This document shows positions 17,544 through 25,244 of a stretch of 64,000 bases of DNA, piece by piece. The notes beneath the pieces were generated by a model. The model ran no database searches. It was given only the letters and a program-made list of their open reading frames with translations, and was not told the DNA's origin. Location of the stretch: NCBI RefSeq assembly GCF_002838065.1, contig NZ_PIZU01000014.1:52047-116046 (forward strand), in the 5' to 3' direction. The translations under genes and the position numbers were made by a program. Every line of letters starts with the position of its first letter. The stretch's first letter is position 1. Source of the stretch: Mycobacterium hubeiense. GTDB lineage: Bacteria; Actinomycetota; Actinomycetes; Mycobacteriales; Mycobacteriaceae.

Positions 17544-18191
17544 GTGCCCAGCGATTCCGCAGACGAACTCGCCGAGCGGATCCAGCAAGCAGCGCTGACG
17601 TGCTTCCAAGAGGTCGGGATCCGACGCACCTCGATGGACGACATCGCCCGCGCCGCGAGAGTTGGCCGGATGACAGTCTTCCGGCGCTTCGAGAGCAAGG
17701 AGCGGCTGGCGCAGACCGTCCTGCTACGGCTCGTGGCACAGGCGACCGAACGAGTCCGCCATGCGTTCACCAGCGCCCCGGACCTCGAAACTGGCCTCAC
17801 CGAAGCCCTTTTCACGTCGGTGACGGAGCTGCGCGACCATCCGCTCTTCGCGAAATTGATGAGGACGGAACCCGAATCGTTTCTGGGAGCTCTCACGACC
17901 GACGGCGCGAGCGTAATCGCGTTCCAGCGACACGCAGTCGCCAGCTGGCTCGGCTCCAGTGGCGGCGGACCGCTAAGCGACGAGGACGCAGCAATGGTCG
18001 CGGAATGGACCGCGCGTCTAGGTGTGTCACTGATCCTCGCCCCCGAAGGCCTCATTCCGCTGGAAGACGATGACGATATGCGCGCGTTCATCGCGCGTTA
18101 TCTCGTTCCTGGGATAGCGCGGCTCGCCACGGAGTCGAGCGCGGCCGCCACGCGTGGCAGTCCCACTACAGGGCAGGACGAGTGCGAATGA
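17544..18191 (+). CDS. TetR/AcrR family transcriptional regulator
   Basis: A 215-aa repressor. The GTG at 17544 was chosen; an upstream TTG in the same frame lies inside the P450 gene. The helix-turn-helix is MDDIARAARVGRMTVFRRFESKE (about residues 32-54), and a helical ligand domain follows. It is co-oriented with the P450 gene 16 bases upstream and probably co-transcribed. By analogy with similar pairs it may control the P450 and perhaps the divergent mce operon. I see no clear operator palindrome. Confidence 0.9.
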   Translation: MPSDSADELAERIQQAALTCFQEVGIRRTSMDDIARAARVGRMTVFRRFESKERLAQTVLLRLVAQATERVRHAFTSAPDLETGLTEALFTSVTELRDHPLFAKLMRTEPESFLGALTTDGASVIAFQRHAVASWLGSSGGGPLSDEDAAMVAEWTARLGVSLILAPEGLIPLEDDDDMRAFIARYLVPGIARLATESSAAATRGSPTTGQDECE

Positions 18192-18360
18192 GTCGACCGA
18201 ATACTGTTGCGGCGCTTATCAGTTACAGCCGCTCGCGTGGACCCATCGTCCGTTGTAGTCAACGCAGCCGCGGACGGGCGGAGGCGGTGGATCATCGGGC
18301 AGTGGGGCGTAGCACGCCGGTCGTGGTACGTATGGGCGACGTGAGAGTCGGGTGTGCTGT

Positions 18361-19350
18361 TCAGCTCGGTTGGTCGTCGAGGCGGTGCACGGCTTGGGCG
18401 GTGTAGGTGGTTTTCACCGCGCCGCCGGGGGTGGTTTCGACTTTCATGATTGCGTCGATGTGTACCCGCATGCCCAGGCCGAGTCCGCGGACCTCGTTTT
18501 CGCCGAGTCGGCCGAGTTTGACGGTGACGGTCTCGCCGTCGTCTTGGCGGATCAGCCAGGATTGCACGGAGCTGACGGTGAGGTATTCACCGATGATCGG
18601 CACGGGTTGTTCGTCGAGGTTGGAGTTTTCGACGGTGGCGGCGATGTGTGCCGCGGCGGCTGCGGACACCTTGACGCGGCGGGTGGCGCGGGCTGGTTGT
18701 TGCCAGTCGATTTCGAGGTCGAATCCGGCGCGGTTCAACGTCTTGGACAGGTCGCGCACCGCGGAGGCGGTGCGCGGCCCGAGCTCGCCGAGTTGTTGCA
18801 CGAACGCCGATTCGGCTGGGCTGGGGCCGATGTCGTTGCCGGCGGTGAACACGTCGATTGCGGCGCTGATGGCGGTGTCGAGTAACTGGTCTTCGGTTTC
18901 CAATTCGGCGAACATGCCGACCCTCCCGGCGCCGTGACCTGTTTCGGTGATCGGCGAACTCGCCGGCGTCAAGGTGAGAATGATGGATCCGGGGCCGGGT
19001 GAGGCGGTCAGTAGCAGGTCGGTGCGGCGGCGTACCTCGGCGTTGGGTTGGCGGCCCAGCGCCTTGTCGCCGTGTTGGGCGGCGCCGACCGCGGTGGCCA
19101 GCCGTTGGAAGCCGGCCATGACGCGGGCCACCTCCGATACCCGCGCCGAGGAGCCGGTGACGCCGTCGCCGGTGACGCGGATAGTGCCGTGCGAGGCCAG
19201 GCTGCGGCCGAGGGTGTCGTCGGCGATCAGGGCCTCAACGCTCATGCGCGACAGATCATCCGGGGTGGCCCACGCCGGTGCGTCCTGGTCGTCCATGGCT
19301 GCCAGCAGGGTGGTTTCCATGCGGTCGATGTCACTGTCATTGGTAGTCAT
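18361..19350 (-). CDS. Unknown protein of accessory island (329 aa)
   Basis: A 329-aa acidic protein I do not recognise. It has no signal peptide or membrane span. The N-terminal third is polar, the middle (about 150-200) is helical, and the C-terminal part (about 235-310) is beta-rich with EYLTVSSVQSWLIRQDDGETVTVKLGRL, suggesting a small barrel-type fold. Its start overlaps the end of the DUF6932-like gene by 14 bases, so it is the last gene of a unit also containing an XRE regulator. That arrangement resembles toxin-antitoxin or defence modules, but no catalytic motif is visible. Confidence 0.75.
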   Translation of the reverse strand: MTTNDSDIDRMETTLLAAMDDQDAPAWATPDDLSRMSVEALIADDTLGRSLASHGTIRVTGDGVTGSSARVSEVARVMAGFQRLATAVGAAQHGDKALGRQPNAEVRRRTDLLLTASPGPGSIILTLTPASSPITETGHGAGRVGMFAELETEDQLLDTAISAAIDVFTAGNDIGPSPAESAFVQQLGELGPRTASAVRDLSKTLNRAGFDLEIDWQQPARATRRVKVSAAAAAHIAATVENSNLDEQPVPIIGEYLTVSSVQSWLIRQDDGETVTVKLGRLGENEVRGLGLGMRVHIDAIMKVETTPGGAVKTTYTAQAVHRLDDQPS

Positions 19351-19885
19351 CGACGATCACCTCCACATATCCGCGCCGGGGTAACGCGTCTTCGCGTGTC
19401 GGCGGTGATCCTCTTGTGCCCCAACGCATTCGCTGCAAGTGATCATCGACCCAGCCTCGGCGTTGCAGGTAGGGCGCCAGGTAGCGATCCTCGATGCTGG
19501 TGTCGGGTTGGCAATGCCATGCCATGAGGTAAGTGTCCACTTGTAGTCCGACAATGCGGCGGACCTTACCGCGTTGGGCGAACGCGGCCAAGATGGTGGC
19601 GCTGGTGGGGTTCAGCCGCGCTTTGGCCAGTTCGAGGTCTTCGGCCCAGTACACGCAGGACAGGATCTGCGGGTCGGGATCGTCGGATAGGAACTGCCCA
19701 TGCAACCAGGCCGCATTGACGGTGACATGTCGGCGTAGCAGGCTGGTCGCTGATTCCCAGTCGGCCCATAGCCGTTGCCGGTGCGCGCCCCGCCCGTCGA
19801 CGAACCGCTCATGCAGCTCGGCCCGGCTTGCCCGGTACCGGCCAGGGGGCAGCAGCCCGTGCGATCCGTCCAGGTCCGGGATCAC
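19337..19885 (-). CDS. DUF6932-like, degenerate nucleotidyltransferase-like protein
   Basis: A 182-aa protein with a GTG start. The opening IPDLDGSHGLLPPGRYRASRAELHERFV resembles the start of DUF6932 proteins, which have a nucleotidyltransferase-like core. The place where such proteins carry a GSF...DxD active site reads GQFLSDDPDPQIL here, so the metal-binding residues may be lost or shifted. It sits between an XRE regulator and the 329-aa protein. MNT-type nucleotidyltransferases act as antitoxins or effectors, so a role in a toxin-antitoxin-like module is possible but not shown. The family call is from memory of the pattern. Confidence 0.65.
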   Translation of the reverse strand: MIPDLDGSHGLLPPGRYRASRAELHERFVDGRGAHRQRLWADWESATSLLRRHVTVNAAWLHGQFLSDDPDPQILSCVYWAEDLELAKARLNPTSATILAAFAQRGKVRRIVGLQVDTYLMAWHCQPDTSIEDRYLAPYLQRRGWVDDHLQRMRWGTRGSPPTREDALPRRGYVEVIVDDYQ

Positions 19886-19920
19886 AAGGTTGCCCCCTCC
19901 CGTGGCGCCAGGTGACCGAA

Positions 19921-20520
19921 CTACCCCGCGGCATGAGCAGGGGCGTCGATGCTACTGAACGTTGTGCCATCCAAACACGATTCGCAATCCGCCGCGTCCT
20001 GGTCGGTGGCCGCGGCGAACGCTGCATCGGTCACCTCGTCGATGCGGGCCATCACCTCACGGGCCGCGTCGACCAGTTGCTGGGCGTCGTCGTCGCCGGC
20101 GAGCGCCACGCTGAGCCGTTCCCGCGCGGCCAGCAATCCACCGAAGTCGACACCCGACAGCGCGGGCGCGGCCGGTTCCGCGGCGAATGCGCGTATCACT
20201 TCGTCAAGCGCCTTGCGCTGGCGAGTGCTCATGCGCTGCGCCTCCCGCGGAGGCTGGTAGACCGCTGCGGCCGGCGCGGTCACCCCCGCCGCGGCGAACG
20301 CGGTGTTCTCCGACACGTCGGCCAGGTAGGCGATCGCCCGGATCGACGCATCCGATGGCCGGGTGGCGTAGGTGCCCTGTCGCAGCCGGTTGAGCGTGGC
20401 GTGCGAAATGTCGTGCCCGGCGTGCTGCGCGAGCTCGGCTAGCCGGCGTCCGGACGCGCCGCCGTGGCGTTGCGCGGCGATGTCGATCAAATCGATCAGT
20501 GATCTGCTGGTCTTGCCCAT
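19921..20520 (-). CDS. XRE-type helix-turn-helix regulator (199 aa)
   Basis: A 199-aa protein with an N-terminal XRE-like DNA-binding region (GRRLAELAQHAGHDISHATLNRLRQGTY, about residues 25-52) and a following region typical of Cro/CI folds (SDASIRAIAYLADVSENTAF). The C-terminal half is helical, acidic and alanine-rich, perhaps for oligomerisation or partner binding. It is the first gene of the three-gene set 19921/19337/18361 and probably regulates it. The upstream gap of about 165 bp should hold a promoter. Confidence 0.82.
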   Translation of the reverse strand: MGKTSRSLIDLIDIAAQRHGGASGRRLAELAQHAGHDISHATLNRLRQGTYATRPSDASIRAIAYLADVSENTAFAAAGVTAPAAAVYQPPREAQRMSTRQRKALDEVIRAFAAEPAAPALSGVDFGGLLAARERLSVALAGDDDAQQLVDAAREVMARIDEVTDAAFAAATDQDAADCESCLDGTTFSSIDAPAHAAG

Positions 20521-20685
20521 AGTCGCTCACCCATCGGCTCGGTTGGTGACGCGTGCGTTGCGTTCGCGCGACACCAATTGTTCTGCCACTTGTAACGTGA
20601 GTCAAGCGCAACACACCGCATCAACACGGCTGCAATCGAATTACAGCGTTGTAGCCTGCCTCACGTGTCACGCGGCAGAAGCACG

Positions 20686-21024
20686 TCAAGCGGTGTTGCG
20701 ACGTTTGGAACGCGGCCGGCTTCTGGCCTCGGGGCGCTCTTGCCACAGTCGCCGGCTCAGGGCGTGTTCCAGGCGGGCCAGCGAGCCGATGTCGCAGAGC
20801 ACGGTGCCTGCCAGGATGCGCCCGATGGTGGTGTGGGCCACCCCGCTCGCCGCGGCCAGCGCTCGCTGGCCGGTGGCGGTCTCGGTCATGGCCGCACGCA
20901 GCGCGCGGGCCAGCTGCTGAGCGGCGGGTGCCGAGGGCGGCGCGTCGGGGTCCAGTTCGGCATCGGGCCACACGCCCGCGGTCACGTAGGCGATCGGTGG
21001 GCGGTCACTGTTGCTGCGCGACAC
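20686..21024 (-). CDS. Small XRE-type helix-turn-helix protein (112 aa)
   Basis: A 112-aa protein. The GTG at 21024 was chosen; upstream codons in the same frame lie in the promoter region and in the antisense of the recombinase gene. The HTH is GQRALAAASGVAHTTIGRILAG in the middle of the protein, and the C-terminus is Arg/Lys-rich. It is transcribed away from the recombinase-like gene. The nested palindromes at 21071-21118 lie between them and could be its operator. Confidence 0.75.
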   Translation of the reverse strand: MSRSNSDRPPIAYVTAGVWPDAELDPDAPPSAPAAQQLARALRAAMTETATGQRALAAASGVAHTTIGRILAGTVLCDIGSLARLEHALSRRLWQERPEARSRPRSKRRNTA

Positions 21025-21070
21025 AGGCCCACGATATCCCGCGACACCGTCGCCTCGGCCCGATGTGTCG

Positions 21071-21118
21071 GACCCCTTTGCTCTAATGGTGCATACACGC
21101 ACCATTCGGGAAGGGGTC
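21071..21118. repeat. Nested inverted repeats between the XRE and recombinase-like genes
   Basis: Inner repeat: AATGGTGC (21085-21092) and GCACCATT (21099-21106) are perfect 8-bp arms around a 6-bp spacer ATACAC. Outer repeat: GACCCCTT (21071-21078) and AAGGGGTC (21111-21118) are perfect 8-bp arms around the inner one. The inner geometry (8-bp arms, 6-bp spacer) resembles a tyrosine-recombinase core site or a regulator operator; as RNA it would fold into a stem-loop. Confidence 0.7.
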
Positions 21119-21124
21119 GCCTCC

Positions 21125-21214
21125 ATGTTGATCCACCAGCCGACGGCGGCGGCCCATGCTGAGGCCCGGGACGCAGCTGCTGCTGCCGCTGCAGTGGGGG
21201 CCGGCCATGGCTGA
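21125..21214 (+). CDS. Putative 29-aa alanine-rich leader peptide
   Basis: ATG at 21125 lies 8 bases after a purine-rich ribosome-binding stretch (GGGAAGGGG). It encodes 29 residues, about half alanine (RDAAAAAAAVGAGHG at the end). Its TGA overlaps the chosen ATG of the recombinase-like gene (21207) by 8 bases, suggesting translational coupling. Function unknown; it may be only a coupling leader. Confidence 0.4.
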   Translation: MLIHQPTAAAHAEARDAAAAAAAVGAGHG

Positions 21215-22109
21215 CGGCAGCCTGGCCGCGGCCGTGGGAGCGGTGACCGGTGCGTGGATCGCCGACGGGGCGCTGGCCGCACAAACCCTGGACAAGTTCG
21301 GGCTGTTGATCCGCCGGTTCACCCGGTTCGCCGCCGCCCACGACGTCACCACCCTCGGGGCGGTGGATCGGGCACTGGTCGCGAAATTCGTTGCCGCCAA
21401 AGGCCGTACGCGCCACGGTGTCGTATCTGTGGCGGCGGTGGCGACGATGCACAACCGCCGTGCCGCGCTGCGAGCGTTCTTCCGCACCGCGCGCCAGCTG
21501 CGGTTGACCATCGACGATCCCACCACCGACATCGCCGTCCCCGCCCGGCAGTCCTCGGCACAACGCCCGCTCAGCGAGGACGAGTCCGCGCTCGTGCGCC
21601 TGTTCTCCGAACGCGCCGCCCCCACCCGCCACGCCGCCACCGCCGCCCTGCTGCTCGCCGGCGCGCACACGTCCGAGCTCGGACACATCACCACCGCCAA
21701 CCTCGACCCACAGGCCCCCACCGTGTGGGCGCACGGCTCGACCAAGCATCGCCCCCGCACCCTCACACTGGACCGCTGGTCGATGCGGGTGCTCACCGAA
21801 CGCGCCGCCCACCTCGCCCGCCCGCTGCCCAACCCTTGTCCCTCGCCGGTGTTGTGCACCGGCGCCGCTGGCAGCGACGCCCACAAACAAGCTCGGGTGT
21901 GCGTCACCGTACGCGAAATCCTCACCCGCGCCGGACTATCCGACGACCCAGGCGTGCGGCCGGCATCACTGACCGCCTACGCGGCGCGCCGCGAATTCGA
22001 CCGCACCGGCCGCATCGAAGACGCCGCGCGTCTTATCGGCTCGCCCTCACTGGACACCACCGCGGGCCTCATCGGCTATGACTGGCAGCACCGGGCCGAC
22101 CCGCCATGA
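21207..22109 (+). CDS. Tyrosine-recombinase-like protein with altered active site
   Basis: A 300-aa protein with the layout of XerC/D-type integrases: an N-terminal SAM-like domain (TLDKFGLLIRRFTRFAAAHD) and a C-terminal catalytic-like domain. The usual catalytic residues look changed. The first arginine region reads LLAGAHTSELGHI (His in place of Arg), HxLR reads RPASLTAYAARREF, and LGH...Y reads IGSPSLDTTAGLIGYDW. A lysine in GSTKHRPRTLTL is kept. It may be an accessory DNA-binding protein rather than an active recombinase. An earlier ATG (21156) is possible. It is coupled (ATGA) to the transposase-like gene. Confidence 0.72.
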   Translation: MADGSLAAAVGAVTGAWIADGALAAQTLDKFGLLIRRFTRFAAAHDVTTLGAVDRALVAKFVAAKGRTRHGVVSVAAVATMHNRRAALRAFFRTARQLRLTIDDPTTDIAVPARQSSAQRPLSEDESALVRLFSERAAPTRHAATAALLLAGAHTSELGHITTANLDPQAPTVWAHGSTKHRPRTLTLDRWSMRVLTERAAHLARPLPNPCPSPVLCTGAAGSDAHKQARVCVTVREILTRAGLSDDPGVRPASLTAYAARREFDRTGRIEDAARLIGSPSLDTTAGLIGYDWQHRADPP

Positions 22110-23530
22110 GGACCAAACACCGGTCTCGCAAACAGGCCGACGCCTACGGCGCCGACCGCATCGAGCAATGCCAACTGCACCGACGCGACGACCCCGGCCA
22201 TCGCACCCCGCTCGAGATCGACCTCATCGACGCCGTCGCCTCTCACGAAGTCATCTATCAACTCGCTGCGGTTCTGCCCGTGCACGAGCCGGGAACCCCG
22301 GGCCGCCGCCCGCACTACCCGCCCTGGGTGCACGTGCTGCACAAGGCACTGGCTGGGGTGCTGGGGTCGCACAGCAAGGCCGCCCGCGCGATGGCCCACC
22401 CCGCGTACTGGCGCGCCATCCGCCACCACGCCGCCAAACATCACGCACCGAGGGCGCCGCGGCGCCCACCGCAGCGCTGGCACCACAACTACGCCCAACG
22501 GCTACTCGACGAGCACGCCGCCACGCTGCTGGATGCGTTCCGCCCCCTCGCACGGCGGCTCGCGCGCGAACTCGGCTGCCTCAATCCCGCCGCCCCGGTC
22601 TCGCACACCAACCCGGCCCGCGGGCAGTACCTCGCCGGGGATGGCACCGTGGTGGCCGCACCGGTGCGCAAGGCCACCGCCGACCGCTGGGCCGAACAAG
22701 GCGGCCGCCACGTGCATGCCGGCATCGAGGCCCAAAACGGCGAGAGCGAAACCGAATTCCGATACGGCACCAAGTTCGCCATGCTCAGTACCCGCCCCGA
22801 CGCGATCCGCAACAACAGGGTGATCCTCGACGTCGACGCGGTGCCCGCGGGCAAAGGCTACGGTGGCGAAGCCCGCATCGCGCTTGACATGATCGACCGC
22901 GTCGTCGCCGACCCCGACGTTCGCTGTGACGGCGTGTGCTACGACGGCGCATTCCGCGGCAAGCACGTCGACCACGCCATGAAGCGCGGATTGACGGTTC
23001 TCTCACCGCAACACGACAGCACCCGCGTACCCACCGCGTTCGACCACGTGGAGTGCACGTGCGGCGACGTCCACGACCTGTGGACCGCCGACGGCCGTAT
23101 CTGCGAACGCCAAGTCCTCGACACCGGCGACAAGCACCTGCAGCCCTGCCCGGTCGCCAAGGTCTACCCACGCCGCAACAGCGACGGCTGCCGCTGGTAT
23201 GTCGAGTTCGCAATCCCCTCTTGCGGGACGGTGCACCGCGAGCGCATCGACACCACCGACGACGACCGCGACCGCGGATACAACCGGGCCGAGCACCTTC
23301 GCCAGCACGTCAAAACCGACGACGCCGACAGCGTCTACGACCGCTGCTATGGCTGGCGAGAAGACGTTGAGAGCCTGAATAACACCCTCGACCGCACCCT
23401 CTACGGCGGCCGCATGATCGCCTATGGCGCCGTTCGTCAACTCACCGTGATGCTCGGATTCGCGGTGGGGCGCAACGCCATCGCGGCCTACCTCCACCGC
23501 CGACGACACCCCGAAGAACGAGCCGCCTAA
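22106..23530 (+). CDS. DDE transposase-like protein
   Basis: A 474-aa protein. The proposed RNase H-fold acidic triad is D179 (AGDGTVV), D280 (CYDGAF) and E422 (REDVESLNNTL); an RYGTKFAM segment between the first two resembles the YGxK region of IS-type transposases. A long insertion between D280 and E422 carries several cysteines (C317, C319, C333, C348, C362, C373) that could bind zinc. The N-terminal half is rich in Arg and His. The start overlaps the recombinase-like stop (ATGA), so the two are a translationally coupled pair. I found no convincing terminal inverted repeats around it. Confidence 0.68.
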   Translation: MRTKHRSRKQADAYGADRIEQCQLHRRDDPGHRTPLEIDLIDAVASHEVIYQLAAVLPVHEPGTPGRRPHYPPWVHVLHKALAGVLGSHSKAARAMAHPAYWRAIRHHAAKHHAPRAPRRPPQRWHHNYAQRLLDEHAATLLDAFRPLARRLARELGCLNPAAPVSHTNPARGQYLAGDGTVVAAPVRKATADRWAEQGGRHVHAGIEAQNGESETEFRYGTKFAMLSTRPDAIRNNRVILDVDAVPAGKGYGGEARIALDMIDRVVADPDVRCDGVCYDGAFRGKHVDHAMKRGLTVLSPQHDSTRVPTAFDHVECTCGDVHDLWTADGRICERQVLDTGDKHLQPCPVAKVYPRRNSDGCRWYVEFAIPSCGTVHRERIDTTDDDRDRGYNRAEHLRQHVKTDDADSVYDRCYGWREDVESLNNTLDRTLYGGRMIAYGAVRQLTVMLGFAVGRNAIAAYLHRRRHPEERAA

Positions 23531-23729
23531 CGCCGGCCGCCACGACAAGCGCCCACCACGCACGCCCAAGCGTCGCGTGGTTATCGCCGTGCCCGCTACA
23601 CTCACACCCGCCGCACCCCGACGACCAGGCCAATCGTCAGGAACGGCAACAGGACGCCACGAACACCGCCAAAAACCGGCCAGCGCGGCGAACGGCTAGG
23701 TTTTAGTCAGGTATTCAAAGACGTCCCCC

Positions 23730-23802
23730 GCCCTCGTAGCTCAGGGGATAGAGCACGGCTCTCCTAAAGCCGGTGTCGCAGGTTCGAATCCTGCCGGGGG
23801 CA
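23730..23802 (+). tRNA. tRNA-Arg (anticodon CCU)
   Basis: A 73-nt cloverleaf. The 5' acceptor GCCCTCG pairs with CGGGGGC (one G-U), the D-arm is GTAGCTCAGGGGATAGAGC-like, the anticodon stem CGGCT/AGCCG encloses loop CTCCTAA (anticodon CCT), and the T-arm is GCAGG-TTCGAAT-CCTGC. The discriminator base is A and CCA is not encoded. It reads AGG codons. It lies just downstream of the accessory island. Confidence 0.97.
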
Positions 23803-23988
23803 CCCATTGTTTTCGCAGTTCAGCGTCCTGGTTTGGCGGCCCCGCTGGGCCGTTTCGGGCTCGGTGCGCGTCCAGTTGCTGGCAAACTTCCGCAGCAAAT
23901 CCGCCACTGCGAAGCCGGGAACCGGGTCACGCTTTTGTCACAGCGGCGCGCTAATCTCTTATGCGGGACGGGGTGAATGGAGGTGGCA

Positions 23989-24210
23989 ATGACCTTGATT
24001 GGCAAGACGCTGGCCGCAATTGGTGCGATGGCTGTGCCGTTGACGATCACGGTGGTCGGAGCGGCTCCAGCGACGGCAGACCCGAATCTGTGCGTGAGTG
24101 GCCCGTACGGGTTCGCCTATGCCTGTGTCGACACACCTGGCTGGGTGGACTGGCACGACGGTCCACGTGGCCGCGGCCACTGGAAGCACGGCCACGGCTG
24201 GGACGACTAA
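23989..24210 (+). CDS. Small secreted protein (73 aa)
   Basis: A 73-aa precursor. The ATG at 23989 is preceded by GGAGGT 4 bases upstream, so it is preferred over the in-frame ATG at 23977. A clear Sec signal peptide ends near ATA-DPN (about residue 34). The mature part (about 40 aa) has two cysteines and is rich in Gly, Trp, His and Asp (GHWKHGHGWDD), so metal binding is conceivable. I do not recognise a named family; mycobacteria encode many such small exported proteins. It converges with the ANTAR gene, overlapping by 4 bases. Confidence 0.8.
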   Translation: MTLIGKTLAAIGAMAVPLTITVVGAAPATADPNLCVSGPYGFAYACVDTPGWVDWHDGPRGRGHWKHGHGWDD

Positions 24211-24887
24211 CCCTCGCTGCGGGTGGCGATGACGCGCTCGGCGACGTCGAGCAGTTTCGTGTTGCTGTCCTGAGATAGCCGGCGCATCAGCTCGAACGCT
24301 CGCACGTCGTCGACGCCGAATCGCTCCATGATGATGCCCTTGGCCTGACCGATGCGGTCGCGCGTCGACAGGGCAGACTGCAGCTGTTCGCTTTGACGGC
24401 TGGCCAAAATGGCCGCGGCGGCGTGGGCTGCGAGAACGGCGCCGACGTTTTCCGATTCGCCGTTGAAGGCATTTGGCTTGAATGCGAAGAGGTTTAGCGC
24501 GCCCGCGGTCTGCGAGCTGGTGTAGAGCTTGAACGACAGCCCGCTGAGCACGCCCATCTCGGCGACCGCGGCGGAATACCGTGGCCAGCGCTGCTCGGTT
24601 CGGAAATCGTCGGTGCGCACGATCAATTCGTCCAGCGCGGCCTCCACACACGGCCCCTCGTTGTACTTCATCTGCAGTGCGTCGAGCCGATGCGGCAGTT
24701 CCGAGGTGCCGGCAAGGGATTCGAACTTGCCGCCCTTGGCTATCAGCAGAACGCCCGCCGTGTCCACTGCGGGCAGCAGTTCTTTCGCGGCAGCGGTGAC
24801 CTCCGCCAGCACGTCATCGACACTGCGCGGCGCCGCCGCCGAGCGGGCCAACTCGGCCATGCGCTGAACCAGGTCGAGATTCTGCAT
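24207..24887 (-). CDS. GAF and ANTAR domain protein (putative RNA-binding antiterminator)
   Basis: A 226-aa protein with an N-terminal GAF sensor domain (about residues 20-150; GPCVEAALDELIVRTDDFRTEQRWP is typical) and a C-terminal ANTAR domain (about 165-220; LSTRDRIGQAKGIIMERFGVDDVRAFELMRRLS). ANTAR domains bind paired hairpins in RNA to prevent termination; such proteins are abundant in mycobacteria. I chose the ATG at 24887; in-frame GTG codons up to 24929 could extend it by 14 residues, and no start has a decisive ribosome binding site. Confidence 0.9.
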   Translation of the reverse strand: MQNLDLVQRMAELARSAAAPRSVDDVLAEVTAAAKELLPAVDTAGVLLIAKGGKFESLAGTSELPHRLDALQMKYNEGPCVEAALDELIVRTDDFRTEQRWPRYSAAVAEMGVLSGLSFKLYTSSQTAGALNLFAFKPNAFNGESENVGAVLAAHAAAAILASRQSEQLQSALSTRDRIGQAKGIIMERFGVDDVRAFELMRRLSQDSNTKLLDVAERVIATRSEG

Positions 24888-25244
24888 TCGTGTCACAGAC
24901 ACAGACTTCCCGATCATCGCTTTGCGCACACTTGTTTGTGTTTGACCGGCACAGGCAATGCTGCGGTACAGGTGGATGCGTCGGTCGACCGCCGCACCCG
25001 CTCAGGTCCCGCCGGTTCAAACCACGAGCCGGCGGGGCCGCCCTCGACGGCAAATCCCCCGCCCGCGGGGCATGGTTGCGGGCTACGGTCCCGTCAGGCC
25101 GATCGGCGCTGCTGACCGGCGACCGAAATCCACGTCAAAAAAGAACTAGCACTCTCCTATCGAGAGTGCTAATATCGCAGGTGCACAGTGATATAGCTGC
25201 CCGCCAGGGTGGCGGGCACTGACGCAGCGAGGAGGTGCATTGCT
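24888..25244. other. 357-bp intergenic region with CIRCE element
   Basis: The region lies between the divergent ANTAR and Hsp20 genes. I see no gene in it. The right part holds the CIRCE operator (25146-25172) and the Hsp20 ribosome binding site; the left part should hold the ANTAR promoter, not recognisable to me. Confidence 0.6.
25146..25172. promoter_or_regulatory. CIRCE element (HrcA operator)
   Basis: CTAGCACTC - 9 bases - GAGTGCTAA matches the CIRCE consensus TTAGCACTC-N9-GAGTGCTAA at 17 of 18 arm positions. HrcA binds this inverted repeat and represses chaperone genes until heat stress. It lies 73 bp upstream of the hsp20 start. Confidence 0.93.

Larger units (their letters stand above)
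18361..23530. mobile_element. Accessory island with recombination genes
   Basis: Four regulator/unknown genes on the minus strand and a recombinase-like plus transposase-like operon on the plus strand lie between a TetR gene and tRNA-Arg(CCU). None belongs to the surrounding metabolic clusters. The tRNA lies on the 3' side of the island and is intact. I could not find direct repeats of its 3' end at the left boundary, nor matching terminal repeats, so the borders are those of the gene cluster only. Confidence 0.5.

Noticed and set aside
23730..23802. tRNA-Arg as the integration site of the island
   Set aside because: Integration usually uses the 3' end of the tRNA, with the island beyond it. 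Here the island is on the 5' side, and no copy of the tRNA 3' end was found near 18192-18360.
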